The position numbers and the translations under genes are program-made. The notes under the pieces were generated by a model that was given only the letters and a program-made list of their open reading frames with translations, made no database searches and had not been told where the DNA came from. Of a DNA stretch of 64,000 bases, positions 45,067 to 57,587 are shown in pieces. Every line of letters begins with the position of its first letter. Position 1 is the stretch's first letter. Source of the stretch: Lolium rigidum (taxonomy: Eukaryota > Streptophyta > Magnoliopsida > Poales > Poaceae); NCBI RefSeq assembly GCF_022539505.1, contig NC_061514.1, forward strand, positions 38,593,769-38,657,768. Direction: 5' to 3'.

Positions 45067-47152
45067 ATGAATACCCCTGAGAATAATAAGTTGTTTGACT
45101 TCACTAGCACAAATAATAATGATTTCTTATGCACACCTATTGCTCCACTCCGCTACTACGAGCGAGAATTTTTGAAATTAAACCTCGCTTTACTAAATCT
45201 TGTTATGAGAGAGCAATTTTCCGGTGTTAGTTCCGATGATGCTGCTGCCCATCTTAATAATTTTGTTGAACTTTGTGAAATGCAAAAGTATAAGGATGTA
45301 GATGGTGACATTATAAAATTAAAATTGTTTCCTTTCTCCTTAAGAGGAAGAGCTAAAGATTGGTTGCTATCTTTGCCTAAGAATAGTATTGATTCATGGA
45401 TGGTAGATATTATCCTCCCGCTAAAATTTATCTTTGAGAAGTAGCATAATGAATTTTAAGCAATTGGATAATGAACATGTTGCTCAAGCATGGGAGAGAA
45501 TGAAATCTTTGGTGAAGAATTGCCCTACCCATGGACTAACTACTTGGATGATCATCCAAACCTTTTATGCAGGATTGAATTTTTCTTCACGGAACCTATT
45601 GGATTCAGCTGCTGGAGGTACCTTTATGTCCATCACCTTGGGGCGGCAGCAAAGCTTCTTGATGATATGATGATTAATTACTCTGAATGGCACACGGAAA
45701 GAGCTCCACAAGGTAAGAAGGTAAATTCTGTCGAAGAAACCTCTTCCTTGAGTGATAAGATTGATGCTATTATGTCTATGCTTCTGAATGGTAGATCTAA
45801 TGTTGATCCTAATAATGTTCCTTTAGCTTCATTGGTTGCTCAAGAAGATCATGTTGATGTGAACTTCATTAAAAGTAATAATTTCAACAACAATGCTTAT
45901 AGGAATAGTTCTGGTAACAACTATAGGCCATATCCTTCTAATGGTAATGGTTATGGTAATTCTTATGGGAATTTTTACAACCATAATAGGAGTGTACCCC
46001 CTGGTCTTGAATCCATGCTTAAAGAATTTATTAGTACACAAACTGCTTTTAACAAATCTGTTGAAGAAAAGCTTGGTAAAATTGATATTCTTGCTTCTAA
46101 GGTTGATAGTCTTGCCTCTGATGTTGATCTTTTAAAATTGAAAGTTATGCCTAATGAAGATAAAGATATTAAGTCATTTGCTACAGCAAACGCCATCCAA
46201 GTTCGAATTAATGAAAATATTAGATTGATGGCTGAATTGCATGCTAGGTGGGAAAGAGAAGAAAACGAAAAACTTGCTAAAGAGAATAATGTAGCTAAAG
46301 TTTGGACTATTACCACTACTAGTAATGATGATGTTTCACATGTTGCTACACCCCCTACTATCAATGGTAAAATAATTGGTGTTGGCAATGTTTCTACTCC
46401 TACTGCAAAGCGTGCAAAACTGCCTGAAACTGCTAAAACTGCTGAAACTGATAAAACTGTTGAAATTTTTCAAAAATATTGGGGACAATGATCCCATTGC
46501 TGTAGATCATAATGGTTTAGATTTTGATGATTGTCATATCTCTGAAGTTATAAAGTTCTTACAAAAACTTGCTAGAAGTCCCAATGCTAGTGCTATAAAT
46601 TTGGCCTTTACAAAACATATTACAAATGCTCCCATAAAAACTAGAGAGGAGAAACTAAAACTTGAAACTTCTATTCCTAGGAAGTTAGAATATGGTTGGG
46701 AGCCCATCATTAAGATGAGGGTCAATGATTTTGATTGTAATGCTTTATGTGATCTTGGTGCAAGTATTTCGTTATGCCTAAGAAAATCTATGATATGCTT
46801 GACTTGCCACCATTGAAAAATTGTTATTTGGATGTTAATCTTGCTGATCATTCTATAAAGAAACCTTTGGGGAGGATTGATAATGTTCGCATTATGGTTA
46901 ACAATAACCTTGTCCCCATTGATTTTGTTGTCTTGGATATTGAATGCAATGCATCTTGTCCCATTATATTGGGAAGACCTTTTCTTCGAACTCGTTGGTG
47001 CTACCATTGATATGAAGGAAGGTAATATTAAATATGAATTTCCTCTCAAGAAAGGTATGGAACACTTCCCTAGAAAGAGAATGAAGTTACCTTATGATTC
47101 TATTATTAGAACAAATTATGATGTTGATGCTTCATCTCTTGATAATACTTGA
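45067..47152 (+). pseudogene. Gypsy-3 gag and protease, frameshifted
   Basis: From ATG 45067, MNTPENNKLFDFTSTNNND leads to the gag core (NFVELCEMQKYKDVDGD, KLFPFSLRGRAKDWLLSLP). Later come an asparagine-rich stretch (NNYRPYPSNGNGYGNSYG), a coiled coil (EKLGKIDILASKVDSLASD) and then a retropepsin-like domain with CDLGASIS at its active site and IILGRPFL near its end. Shifts occur near 45420, 45660, 46490 and 46775. Comparison with the copy at 60320-62205 shows a deletion of the FIGRYYPPAK region near 45403. Confidence 0.88.
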
Positions 47153-49769
47153 TTCACACTTTCTGCGCCTAGCTGAAAGGCGTTAAAGAAAAGCGCTTAT
47201 GGGAGACAACCCATTATTTTACTTCTGCACTTTTATTTTATATTTGAGTCTTGGAAGTTGTTACTACTGTAGCAACCTCTCCTTATCTTTATTTTATTGC
47301 ATTATTGTGCCAAGTAAAGTCTTTGATAGTAAAGTCAATACTAGATTTGGATTACTGCGCAGAAACAGATTTCTTACTGTCACGAAATTGAGCAGCCCCT
47401 TCTGTAGGGAATTTAGAAAAATCTGTCAATTTACGTGCGTGATCCTCAGATATGTACGCAACTTTCATTCAATTTGAGCATTTTCATCTGAGCAAGTTAA
47501 GTGCCCCAGAAAAATTCGTCTTTACGGACTGTTCTGTTTTGACAGATTCTGCCTTTTATTTCGCATTGCCTGTTTTGCTATGTTTAATGGATTTCTTTGT
47601 TCCATTAACTTCTAGTAGCTTTGTGCAATGTCCAGAAGTGTTAAGAATGATTATGTCACCTCTGAATATATGAATTTTCAATTATGCACTAACCCTCTAA
47701 TGAGTTTGTTTTGAGTTTGGTGTGGAGGAAGTTTTCAAGGGTCAAGAGAGGAGGATGATACAATATGATTAAGAAGAGTGAAAAGTCTAAGCTTGGGGAT
47801 GCCCCCGTGGTTCATCCCTGTATATTTTAAGAAGACTCAAACATCTAAGCTTGGGGATTCCCAAGGCATCCCTTCTTCATCGACAACTTATCAGGTCACC
47901 TCTAGTGAAACTATATTTTTATTCCATCACATCTTATGTGCTTTACTTGGAGCGTCTGATTGTTTTTATTTTTGTTTGTGTTTGAATAAAATTGGATCCT
48001 AGCATTCCTTGTGTGGGAGAGAGACACGCTCCGCTGTTTCGTATGAACACATATGTTCTTAGCTTCATTCTTAATGTTCATGGCGAAGGTTGAAACTGCT
48101 TCGTTCATTGTTATATGGTTGGAAACAGAAAATGCTGCATGTGGTAATTGGTATAATGTCTTGAATAATTTGATACTTGGCAATTGTTGTGCTCATATAG
48201 ATCATGTTTAAGCTCTTGCATCATTTACTTTGCACCTATTAATGAAAAACTACATAGAGCTTGTTAAAATTTGGTTTGCATGATTGGTTTCTCTAGAGTC
48301 TAGATATTTTCTGGTTAAGGGGTTTGAACAACAAGGAGACGATGTAAAGTCTTATAATGCTTGCAATATGTTCTTATGTAAGTTTTGTTGTACCGTTTCA
48401 TACTTGAGTTTGCTTCAAACAACCTCGCTAGCCTAGCCTTGTATTGAGAGGAATTCTTCTCATGCATCCAAATCCTTGAGCCAAAAACTATGCCATTTGT
48501 GTCCACCATACCTACCTACTACATGGTATTTCTCTGCCATTCCAAAGTAAATTACTTGAGTGCTACCTTTAAAATTCTATTCTTTGTCTTTGCAATATAT
48601 AGCTCATGGGAAAATAGCCTTAAAAACTATTGTGGTGAAGAATATGTAGCTATGTATCTTATTTCTTATAAGTTGCTCGTTGAGCGGTAACCATGTTTCT
48701 GGGGACGCCATCAACTATTACACCTTTGTTGAATATCATGTGAGTTGCTATGCATATTCGTCTTGTCTGAAGTAAGGGCGATTTTCATGATCAAATGGTT
48801 TGAGTATGCATATTGTTAGAGAAGAACATTGGGCCGCTAACTAAAGCCATGAATCATGGTGGAAGTTTCAGTTTGGACAATTAATCCTCAATCTCTTATG
48901 AGAATATTATCTCGTTGTTGAATGCTTATGCATTAAAGAGGAGTCCATTATCTGTTGTCTATGTTGTCCCGGTATGGATGTCTAAGTTGAGAATAATCAA
49001 AAACGAGAAATCAAATGCGATCTTTCTCCTTAGACCTTTGTACAGGCGGCATAGAGGTACCCCTTTGTGACACTTGGTTGAAACATATGTTATGCAATGA
49101 TAATCCATGTTAATCCAAGCTAATTAGGACAAGGTGCGGGCACTATTGGTAATCTATGCATGAGGCTCGCAACTTATAAGATGTCTTATACATAACACAT
49201 ATGATTTATTACTACCATTGACAAAATTGTTTCTATGTTTTCAAAATGAAAAGCTCTAGCACAAAAATAGTAATCCATGCTTCCCTCTGTGAAGGGCCTA
49301 TCTTCTACTTTATTGTTGAGTCAGTTTACCTACTTCTTTCTATCTTAAGAAGCAAACACTTGTGTGAACTGTGTGCATTGATTCTTACATGTTTACCTAT
49401 TGCACGTGTTATATTACTTTGCGTTGACAATTATCCATGAGATAAACATGTTGAAGTTGAAAGCAACTGCTGAAACTTATATCTTCCTTTGTGTTGCTTC
49501 GAAGCTTTCTACTAAGAATTTATTGCTTTATGAGTTAACTCTTATGCAAGTCTTATTGATGCTTGTCTTGAAAGTACTATTCATGAAAAGTCTTTGCTAT
49601 ATGGTTCAATTGTTTATTCATTGTCTTTACCATTGCTTCGAATCGCTGCATTCATCTCATATGCTTTACAATAGTATTGATCAAGATTATGATAGCATGT
49701 CACTTCAGAAATTATCCTTGTTATCGTTTACCTACTCGAGGGCGAGTAGGAACTAAGCTTGGGGATGCT
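47153..49769 (+). other. Gypsy-3 long non-coding interior
   Basis: After the protease stop, a conserved leader-like stretch (GATTCACACTTTCTGCGCCT, AAAGCGCTTATGGGAGACAA) also occurs at 62342 onward. The remaining 2.5 kb has only short frames. The polypurine tract AAGCTTGGGGATGCT directly precedes the 3' LTR; the similar AAGCTTGGGGATGCC and AAGCTTGGGGATTCC occur near 47789 and 47850. Confidence 0.75.
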
Positions 49770-51368
49770 TGATACGTCCCAAACGTATCTATAATTTTTT
49801 ATGTTCCATGCTACTTTTATGATGATACTCACATGTTTTATACACACTTTATGTCATTATTATGCATTTTCCGGCACTAACCTATTGACGAGATGCCGAA
49901 GAGCCGATTGTTGTTTTCTCGCTGTTTTTGGTTTCGAAATCCTACAAAGGAAATATTCTCGGAATTGGACGAAATCAACGCCCGGGGTCTTATTTTTCCA
50001 CGAAGCTTCCAGAAGACCGGAGGGGATACGAAGTGGGGCCACGAGGGCCCGTACCCATAGGCCGGCGCGGCCAGGGAGGGGCCCGCGCCGCCCTATGGGG
50101 TGGGCCCCTCGTCAGCCCTCTGACTCCGCCCTTCCGCCTACTTAAAGCCTTCGTCGCGAAAACCCCTGTACCGAGACCACGATACGGAAAACCTTCCAGA
50201 GACGCCGCCGCCGCCAATCCCATCTCGGGGGATTCAGGAGATCGCCTCCGGCACCCTGCCGGAGAGGGGAATCATCTCCCGGAGGTCTCTTCATCACCAT
50301 GATCGCCTCCGGATTGATGTGTGAGTAGTTCACCCCTGGACTATGGGTCCATAGCAGTAGCTAGATGGTTGTCTTCTCCTCATTGTGCTATCATGTTAGA
50401 TCTTGTGAGCTGCCTATCATGATCAAGATCATCTATTTGTAATGCTACATGTTGTGTTTGTTGGATCCGATGAATATGGAATACTATGTCAAGTTTATTA
50501 TCAATCTATCATATATGTGTTGTTTATGTTCTTGCATGCTCTCCGTTGCTAGTAGAGGCTCGGCCAAGTTGATACTTGTGACTCCAAGAGGGAGTATTTA
50601 TGCTCGATAGTGGGTTCATGCCTCCATTGAATCCGGGACGAGTGACGTAAAGTTCTAAGGTTGTGGATGTGCTTGTTGCCACTAGGGATAAAACATCAAT
50701 GCTTTGTCTAAGGATATTTGTGTTGATTACATTACGCACCATACTTAATGCAATTGTCTGTTGTTTGCAACTTAATACTGGAAGGGGTTCGGATGATAAC
50801 CTGAAGGTGGACTTTTTAGGCATAGATGCATGCTGGATAGCGATCTATGTACTTTGTCTTAATGCCCTGATTAAATCTCATAGTAATCATCGTGATATAT
50901 GTATGTGCATTGTTATGCCTTCTTTATTTGTCAATTGCCCAATTGTAATTCGTTCACCCAACATGCCATTTATCTTATGGGAGAGACACCACTAGTGAAC
51001 TGTGGACCCCGGTCTATTCTTTACATCTGAAATACAATCTACTGCAAACTCTGTTCGTTACTGTTCTTCGCAAACAAACATCATCTTCCACACTATACAT
51101 CTAATCCTTTGTTTACAGCAAGCCGGTGAGATTGACAACCTCACTGTTACGTTGGGGCAAAGTACTTTGATTGTGTTGTGCAGGTTCCACGTTGGCGCCG
51201 GAATCCCTGGTGTTGCGCCGCACTACACTTCGTCACCAACAACCTTCACGTGCTCCTTGACTCCTACAAGTTCGATAACCTTGGTTTCTTACTGAGGGAA
51301 AACTTGCTGCTGTACGCATCACACCTTCCTCTTGGGGTTCCCAACGGACGTGTGCTTCACGCGTATCA
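49770..51368 (+). repeat. Gypsy-3 3' LTR
   Basis: A 1599-bp copy of 43217-44808, preceded by the polypurine tract and followed by CCTGT. Confidence 0.93.
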
Positions 51369-52740
51369 CCTGTCACCAATGTGACTGCTCCCACGAGCAC
51401 GTCGCAAACATTGGTTCTTTCGAAGACTCGTCGTGCTGCGGAGGAAACTTCTTCTCCTCAACAAAATCTAGAAGCGTCGACTCCTGCCACCAGCCCCCGA
51501 GCCCCCTCGCCGAAGAGGGCGAGGGTTGAACTTGGCAAAGAACCGGCCCTCTTGACCGGGAGTTCGACGACTGCTCCTTTGGATGACGTAAGTATCCTTA
51601 CAACTATTTTTCCTTATGTCTATTTTTTCTCCTCTTAACCTTTTCTCGTAACTTTCTTTTTTGATCAGCCTCTTATGAATCAATTCATCCGCCTTGGTAC
51701 TCAATTCATTGGGTACCGCGACACTGTCGATAATTTAAAAGGTACACCATTCTATTGTCTTTATTTTTCACGCACTGATCTATTTTTTGCTGTATGTCTT
51801 ACTTCAACCTTGTTCCCTTTGCCAGAGGCTCTCGCCAAAGCTAATAAGCGAGCCGATGACCTCGCCAGCAAGCTTGAAGAAAACAAAAAAGCTTGTGAGA
51901 AGGCCGAACAAGATGTTGCCTCTGTTGGAGAACTTCGGAAGAGACTCCATCAAGCTGAGACTGCCTTAAGCGAGAACATATCTCAACAAACTGCTCGCGT
52001 GGAAGATGTTATTGGCCGCCTGGAGTCGCAAAATCATCGCTTCGTTAGTAAGTTACTTAATCCCTTTCTTCAGATCCCTTCTAGGATTGGCTCTCCCTGT
52101 ATTTGCTGATCACCCGAAATTTGCTTCAGCAGGAAAGATGGTTCAAGACTTTGAACTTGCAAGGCCTGAAGGGGACCTTCTTCTCGACACCCTTTTTCTC
52201 CTTGAGATTCATGGGGACCTGGCGCGCCGCAGCATTGCTGATGCACGAACTGCCTTCACGCGCCTTTTTCCTTATTTCTTCCCAAAGAAAAGCGCGCCAG
52301 AGCCCTTCGCTGATCTTGCGAAGTCTTATGTTACCGAAGAAGATCTTGGGCTAGCTTTTCGTCAAGAAAACCTGAAGATTGGTATCGAAGGCACCATAGC
52401 TTTGGTTGCCGAGAGCCAACAAAGCGTCGACTGGGCGAAGGCTGGCGAAACAAAGAAGATCGGCAAGGAAAGATGGCAAACATTGATCAAGGCTGCCAAG
52501 CCGCATTCGAAGAAGATCCTCTCCTTCCTCGGATACAAGCCGGCTACTCCTTACAGTTCTGCCAAGCCGGAGGTCAAGTAGACCATCCTGTCTTTGTTTT
52601 TTCATTTTGTGCTTCTTTTGATGCTGCCGCCTTAGTGCTGTCTCGCGGCAGCGTGCCATTGGTTCAATAGGAACCAAGTCTTGTAATGAACGTGTAAATA
52701 TCCCGATGATTAATGGAATGCTATTTTTGCAAAGTGATTG

Positions 52741-53756
52741 ATGTCGAAATTTTCTCTCCAGTTGGTTTTTGACAACTATACCGCGGTGCCTCATTCTTCG
52801 GATGCTTTACCCGCTTCCTCCTACTCGAGGAAAACTTCCATCGATGAGTTTGTTGAAGATTCTTCGAATGCTGGTCCAGTAGAAGATTTGAACGAACTTC
52901 CACAACAGCTCCAGTCGATGAAGACACAGGCTCTCGTGATAATGGAACAATCTCGAAAATCTTCCGAGAAGGAAAAAATTGCTCTTCAACAGGCCCAGGA
53001 AGCCTTAGCTTTAAAAGAGGCTGCGATTACTGAAGCTGCACAAGCTACTTCGCGAGAAGATTATATGCTTCAATTGATGACTGACGCTAGCCTCGATATG
53101 GCAGGTATACTTCGTGAGTTTGATCTTTTCTACTTTTATCCTACTTGTTTTCCACCTCTCACTGATGCTTCCGCTGGGTAGGTTCTTTTATGGATGTTGC
53201 CACCGAAGATCAACGAGTTGAAGCCAGATCAAATGTACTTACCAAACTTGCTCTGGAACATGGCTCTAATTTTTGGGCTACGCCTGACCGTACCCGACAA
53301 ATCGTCAGATTTCAAGACCACGTAGGTCAAGTCCGTGATTTTCTTGATTTCTGCGCAAGGACACTAGCCCTGGTTTACAACACCATGTTTCCTCGCAACT
53401 CCCAGCCGAAGACTCTTCCTGACTTGATGAATAAATTCCGGGATGCTCCTCGAATCCACAAGTTTGTGAAGGCCCAACTGACTGCTGGAGCTAGGTTTGC
53501 TATGATCATGTTGCAGGTCTGCTACCCGAAGTTAGATATGACCAAAATTGTTGAAATTTGCCAAGCCAAACTGACGAAAAGGAGGAGGAATATCGACTAA
53601 ATCAATGATGTTGTAGCCCCTGTAGGTGAGGAAATGATGGATGAATTGCTTCGACTGGATGCTGAATTCTTTGTGAAGGGTAATTATGCCGAGCATATGA
53701 GTGCTACTGCTGACAATGAAAGAGTAAACATAGACGACCTGATAGGACATGACTGA
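52741..53756 (+). pseudogene. Antisense gene 2 of Gypsy-2 (coiled coil plus helical C-terminal domain)
   Basis: An ATG at 52741, or an exon starting after CTCTCCAG at about 52760, opens a frame with an acidic start and a coiled coil (EKEKIALQQAQEALALKEA). An intron from 53105 to 53181 is followed by an exon of about 190 codons to TGA 53754-53756. This exon (ARTLALVYNTMFPRN, AGARFAMIMLQVCYPKLDM, EEMMDELLRLDAEFF) is homologous to the C-terminal block of the Gypsy-1 antisense gene. One nonsense codon, TAA 53598-53600, breaks it. It may be a separate gene or the natural end of antisense gene 1. Confidence 0.65.
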
Positions 53757-54166
53757 AGATTTGCTTCTTTCTGTCGAAACTTTCTTGATAGTGAAAACCT
53801 GTGTATTGTAAGCCCTGTGTATATTGTAAAACAACTTATATGTTTTGTTCTTTCATCTGGCCCCCGAGCTTTTTTGGTGGTCAGTGTTTTTATCTTTATT
53901 GATTCGCGAGGTGTTTTGAACCAAGGCAAATATCTTGTAGATTGTATATTGCGTATATATTGTTTTTGCGGGGTGCAAGCCCCCTAGCCTGTCGGAAAGG
54001 AAAATATGTATATCACCAATATCTTTACTATATTGTAGCACCGCGAGCCCACCTCATTAAAAACCTTCCAGCCCCACTCGGTGCCCTAAAAGGAAAAGAG
54101 TGCGTCTGAAAACTCGCGGGCTTTTCAGTACAATGTATGTTTACATGTATGCTTCTATATTGACTT
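53757..54166. other. Spacer between antisense gene 2 and integrase
   Basis: Holds the 3' ends of two convergent genes. Words CCCCCGAG and CCCCCTAG recur. No further gene is seen. Confidence 0.5.
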
Positions 54167-55220
54167 CTACGCGTAGAAGCCCCTAAGCTGCGCCACGTTC
54201 CATGGATTCTTCTCTGGGACTCCTGTCTTCATGTCCTTTATCCTGTATGCTCCTCCCGCGATTACTTCTGTGACGATGTACGGTCCAACCCATGGCGACT
54301 CGAACTTTTCATGGCATTCCTGGGAGAGCCAAAGAACTAAATCTCCCACCTGAAAAGACCTTGGTCGCAAACGTCGACTGTGGTAATTTTTCAAATCTTG
54401 CTAGTACTTGGTAACTCTTGATAGCACCTCATCTCTAGCTTCATCAAGTGCATCGACATCGTCTTCTAGCGCCTTTCTCGAGGTTTCTTCATCATACTCC
54501 GCCACTCTCGGGGAATTGTGTTCTATTTCTATCGGGAGCACTGCCTCGGCTCCATGGACCAGAAAAAACGGGGTTTCTTGTGTTGCTGTATTGGGTGTTG
54601 TTCGTATGCTCCATAAGACACTTGGCAACTCTTCTGGCCAGGTATGTCGAGCTTTCTCCAGAGGTGTTATCAATCGTTTCTTGATACCATTGCATATGAT
54701 ACCTTGCTTTCTCGACTTGACCATTAGTTTGCGGATGCGCTACCGACGCAAAGTGTAGTTTGATGCCTACCTATGTGCAGTATGCTTTGAACTCCTTGGA
54801 AGTAAAATTGATGCCGTTGTCTGTGATAATGCTATTGGGAACACCGAATCGAAAGACAATGCCTTTGACGAAACTGACCACTGATGCTGCGTCTGGCAAG
54901 TTTATTGGTTTTGCCTCAATCCACTTGGTAAACTTGTCGACAGCCACCAGCATATACTCGTAACCTCCTGGCCACGCCTTATGTAATTTCCCCACCATAT
55001 CAAGGCCCCATTGGGCGAAAGGCCATGACAAGGGTATTGGCATCAGTTCAGCTGCCGGAGAGTGAGGTTTTACCGCAAATCATTGACACGCGTCGCAAGT
55101 GCGTACTACGTCCTTTGCATCTTCTATTGCTGTTAACCAGTAAAATCCTGCTCTGAAAATCTTGGCAGCTATAGCTCGACTGCTCGCGTGATGTCCACAC
55201 ACCCCTTCGTGTACATCCTT
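54167..55220 (-). pseudogene. Gypsy-2 integrase, broken
   Basis: The zinc-binding end (HEGVCGHHASSRAIAAKIF to CDACQ, above 55080) is followed by the core: WGLDMVGKLHKAWPGGYEYM, FTKWIEAKP, ITDNGINF and HPQTNGQVEKA give the catalytic D, D and E. The C-terminal part (FQVGDLVLW, ESPWVGPYIVTEV) ends NVAQLRGFYA at 54167. A TAG near 54770 and shifts near 55045, 54700 and 54400 break it. Confidence 0.88.
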
Positions 55221-56512
55221 CAGAATAAGTCTTCCTTCTTCTGGTGTGACACATCTCTGTAGCACCCCCGAAATACTTCGTTTGTAGAGCTCCCCTTTGA
55301 CCACAGTAAAGGCTTTGGATCGTCTGATAACTCGCCTTGCTTCGACTGGGTCTTCTGGCAGTTCTTTCCTTAGAATATATGCTAGGTAAGCATGCATCCA
55401 AGGAATTTGTACCATCATTATCACGTGCGGTTCCTCCTCATCTTCCAATGTGTTTGCTTCTGTTGCTGCGGGAGCCCCCGAGGCTTTCTCAACCTTCTCC
55501 TTCTTCTTCTGCTGTTTCTTCGCCTTGGTTGATCTTTCAGTTATCTCTTCCCAGAATACGCCAGGTGGTATTGCTAAACACTGCGACCCGATGTTTGCAA
55601 GAACGTCGGCTTCATCATTGCTGAGCCTGCTGATATGATTTACTTCGCATCCGTCGAACAGCCTCTCGAGTTCGTTATATACTTCCTTGTATGCTATCAT
55701 ACTTTCATTGACTGCGTCGCATTGTTCATCACCTGTTGGGCCACCAGCTGTGAATCACCAAAGATTTTTAATCGGGTTGCTCCGCAAGCTTTCGCCATCT
55801 TCATCCCGTGTATAAGTGCTTCGTACTCCGCCTCGTTATTAGATGCGTTTGGAAACGTCATCCGTAGCACGTATTTCAACTTGTCGCCTTGAGGTGATAC
55901 TAGTATCACGCCTGCTCCAGCTCCTTCTAGCCTCTTGGACCCATCGAAGTTCGTAGTCCAAGTTCTCGACAAGTCTGGAGGTCCCGTATTTTGTAGCTCC
56001 ATCCATTCTGCGACAAAGTCTGGCAAAATCTGCGACTTTATTGCTTTTCTCTTCTCATATGTGATGTCCCGAGGGGAAAGCTCTATTCCCCAAAGGGAGA
56101 CACGACCCGTAGCTTCTGGGTTGTTTAATATATTGGATAAAGGCGCCTCATTGACCACTATTATCGGATGCGCCGAAAAATAATGTCGCAATTTTCTTGC
56201 GGTTGTGAACACTCCATATGCTAACTTCTGGTAGTGCGGATACCGTTGTTTTGAAGGCGATAAAACTTCACTGATGAAGTATACCGGCCGGTGTACTCCA
56301 TGGATTTTTTCTTCTTCTTCTCTTTCGACCACAAGTATTGTGCTAACCACTTGAGGCGTGGCTGCGATGTACAGCAGGAGAGGTTCCTTTTCCTTAGGCG
56401 CCACCAAGTTTGGTGGTGTCGAGATTGTGCGTTGGAGGTCCTCAAAAGCTCTATCTGCTTCTTCGTTCCACTCGAACTTTTCTCCTTGTTTGATCAAGGC
56501 GTAGAACGGCAA
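55221..56512 (-). pseudogene. Gypsy-2 RNase H region
   Basis: Two overlapping minus-strand frames, 55697-56512 and 55080-55700, give the reverse transcriptase connection (FEWNEEADRAFEDLQ, PVYFISEVLSPSKQRYP) and an RNase H with FDGSKRLEGAGAGVIL, NNEAEYEAL and IFGDSQLV (D, E and D), then HISRLSNDEADVLANIGSQ. This second, 'archaeal-like' RNase H arrangement is characteristic of Tat-lineage elements. Confidence 0.85.
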
Positions 56513-57470
56513 CGCCTTTTCTCCCAGCCTGGAGACGAATCTGCTTAAAGCTGCGACTCACCCAGTCAATTGATGTATCTCCTTTAACTTTGTTGGCTTC
56601 CGCATCGTCACGATGGCTTGGATTTTTTTCTGGGTTAGCCTCGATTCCTCTTGCTGACACCAGAAACCCGAGAAGTTCTCCCGCAGGGATGCCAAAAGAG
56701 CACTTCGTCGGGTTCAGCTTGAGGAAGAACTTATCGAGGTTAGCAAAAGTCTCTTTGAGATCCTCGATCAAGGTTGAGCCCTTCTTTGTTGTTATGACGA
56801 CATCATCAATGTATACTTGAACGTTCTTGCCAATCTGTGTGGCGAGACACTTCTGCATCATCCGCTGATATGTTGCTCCCGCGTTTTTTAACCCAAAAGG
56901 CATTATTCTATAGCAGAACACGCCATAAGGTGTTATAAAAGCTGTTTTGACCTCATCTTCCTCTATTAATCGGATCTGGTTATAACCAGAATATGCGTCC
57001 AGGAAGGAAAGACGTTCACAACCTGCCGTGGAGTCGATAATTTGATCGATCCTTAGGAGGGGAAAGTGATCCTTTGGACAGTGTTTATTGAGACACGTGA
57101 AGTCGACGCACATGCGAAGGACCTCTGTGTTTTTCTTCGGGACCAGTACTGGGTTAGCTACCCACGTGGCTTCTGTATGCAACTCCTTGACAAAACCAGC
57201 TTCTTTGAGTCGATTGATTTCTAACAGCATAGCTTTGCGGTTTGGTTCCGAAAAACGCCGCAAAGGTTGTTTGATTGGTTTCGCCATTGGATCTAAGTTA
57301 AGCGGGTGCTCGGCAAGTTCCCTGGGTACTCCTGGCATGTCAGCTGGACACCATGCGAAGATTTTCCAGTGCTCACGGAGGAACTCGACGAGCGCGCTTT
57401 CCTATGTGAGGTCCATGTTTGTTGCAATAGATGTCGTTTTCTTGGGATCTGTCGGGTGAATCTGCACCTC
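56451..57470 (-). pseudogene. Gypsy-2 reverse transcriptase
   Basis: The minus strand from the protease end runs to MPGVPRELAEHPLNLDPMA, KNTEVLRMCVDFTCLNK, FLDAYSGYNQI, MPFGLKNAGATYQRMM, VYIDDVVITT and GFLVSARGIEANP. The YIDD box and the first aspartate (LDAYSG) are intact. A stop follows MDLT near 57405 and a shift near 56620 follows NPEK. It copied the element's RNA into DNA. Confidence 0.9.
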
Positions 57471-57587
57471 CTTAGAATCTTTAGTAGTATCAAAGGTAGG
57501 CTCCTTGAGCGGCCTCCCTACGTCTGGCAACACGTCGTAATCAGTTGTTAGCCGTGACGCCATGTACTCTGCTTGCATCCCGAAAGT

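Larger units (their letters stand above)
43217..51368 (+). mobile_element. Gypsy-3: complete Athila-like element with gag and protease only
   Basis: Two LTRs (43217-44808 and 49770-51368) begin TGATACGTCCC and end GCGTATCA, with the duplication CCTGT at 43212-43216 and 51369-51373. The primer-binding site TGGCGCCGTTGCCGGGG at about 44820 fits the 3' end of plant tRNA-Asp, as in the Athila lineage. The interior encodes gag and an aspartic-protease-like domain, then 2.6 kb of non-coding DNA; no reverse transcriptase or integrase is found. It is therefore a non-autonomous type relying on enzymes from relatives. It sits inside exon 3 of the Gypsy-2 antisense gene. Confidence 0.93.
41696..52581 (+). 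pseudogene. Antisense gene 1 of Gypsy-2, interrupted by Gypsy-3
   Basis: Exons with usable splice sites are 41696-42637, 42786 to about 43122 (donor decayed), 43195-43216 continued at 51374-51587, 51669-51741, 51826-52047 and 52133-52581. Exon 1 carries a Transposase_28-like domain (HLIRGLSAPIHDFLRG, YGLQLHQLTHNS, CECFLGTQLNWALWK) homologous to Gypsy-1. Then come an acidic and a serine/proline-rich linker with KRKRADVEDF- and PKRARVE-like basic stretches, a coiled coil (exon 51826-52047) and a helical C-terminus. Two nonsense codons (TAG 41879-41881, TGA 42843-42845) and the 8-kb insertion make it non-functional. Confidence 0.75.
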
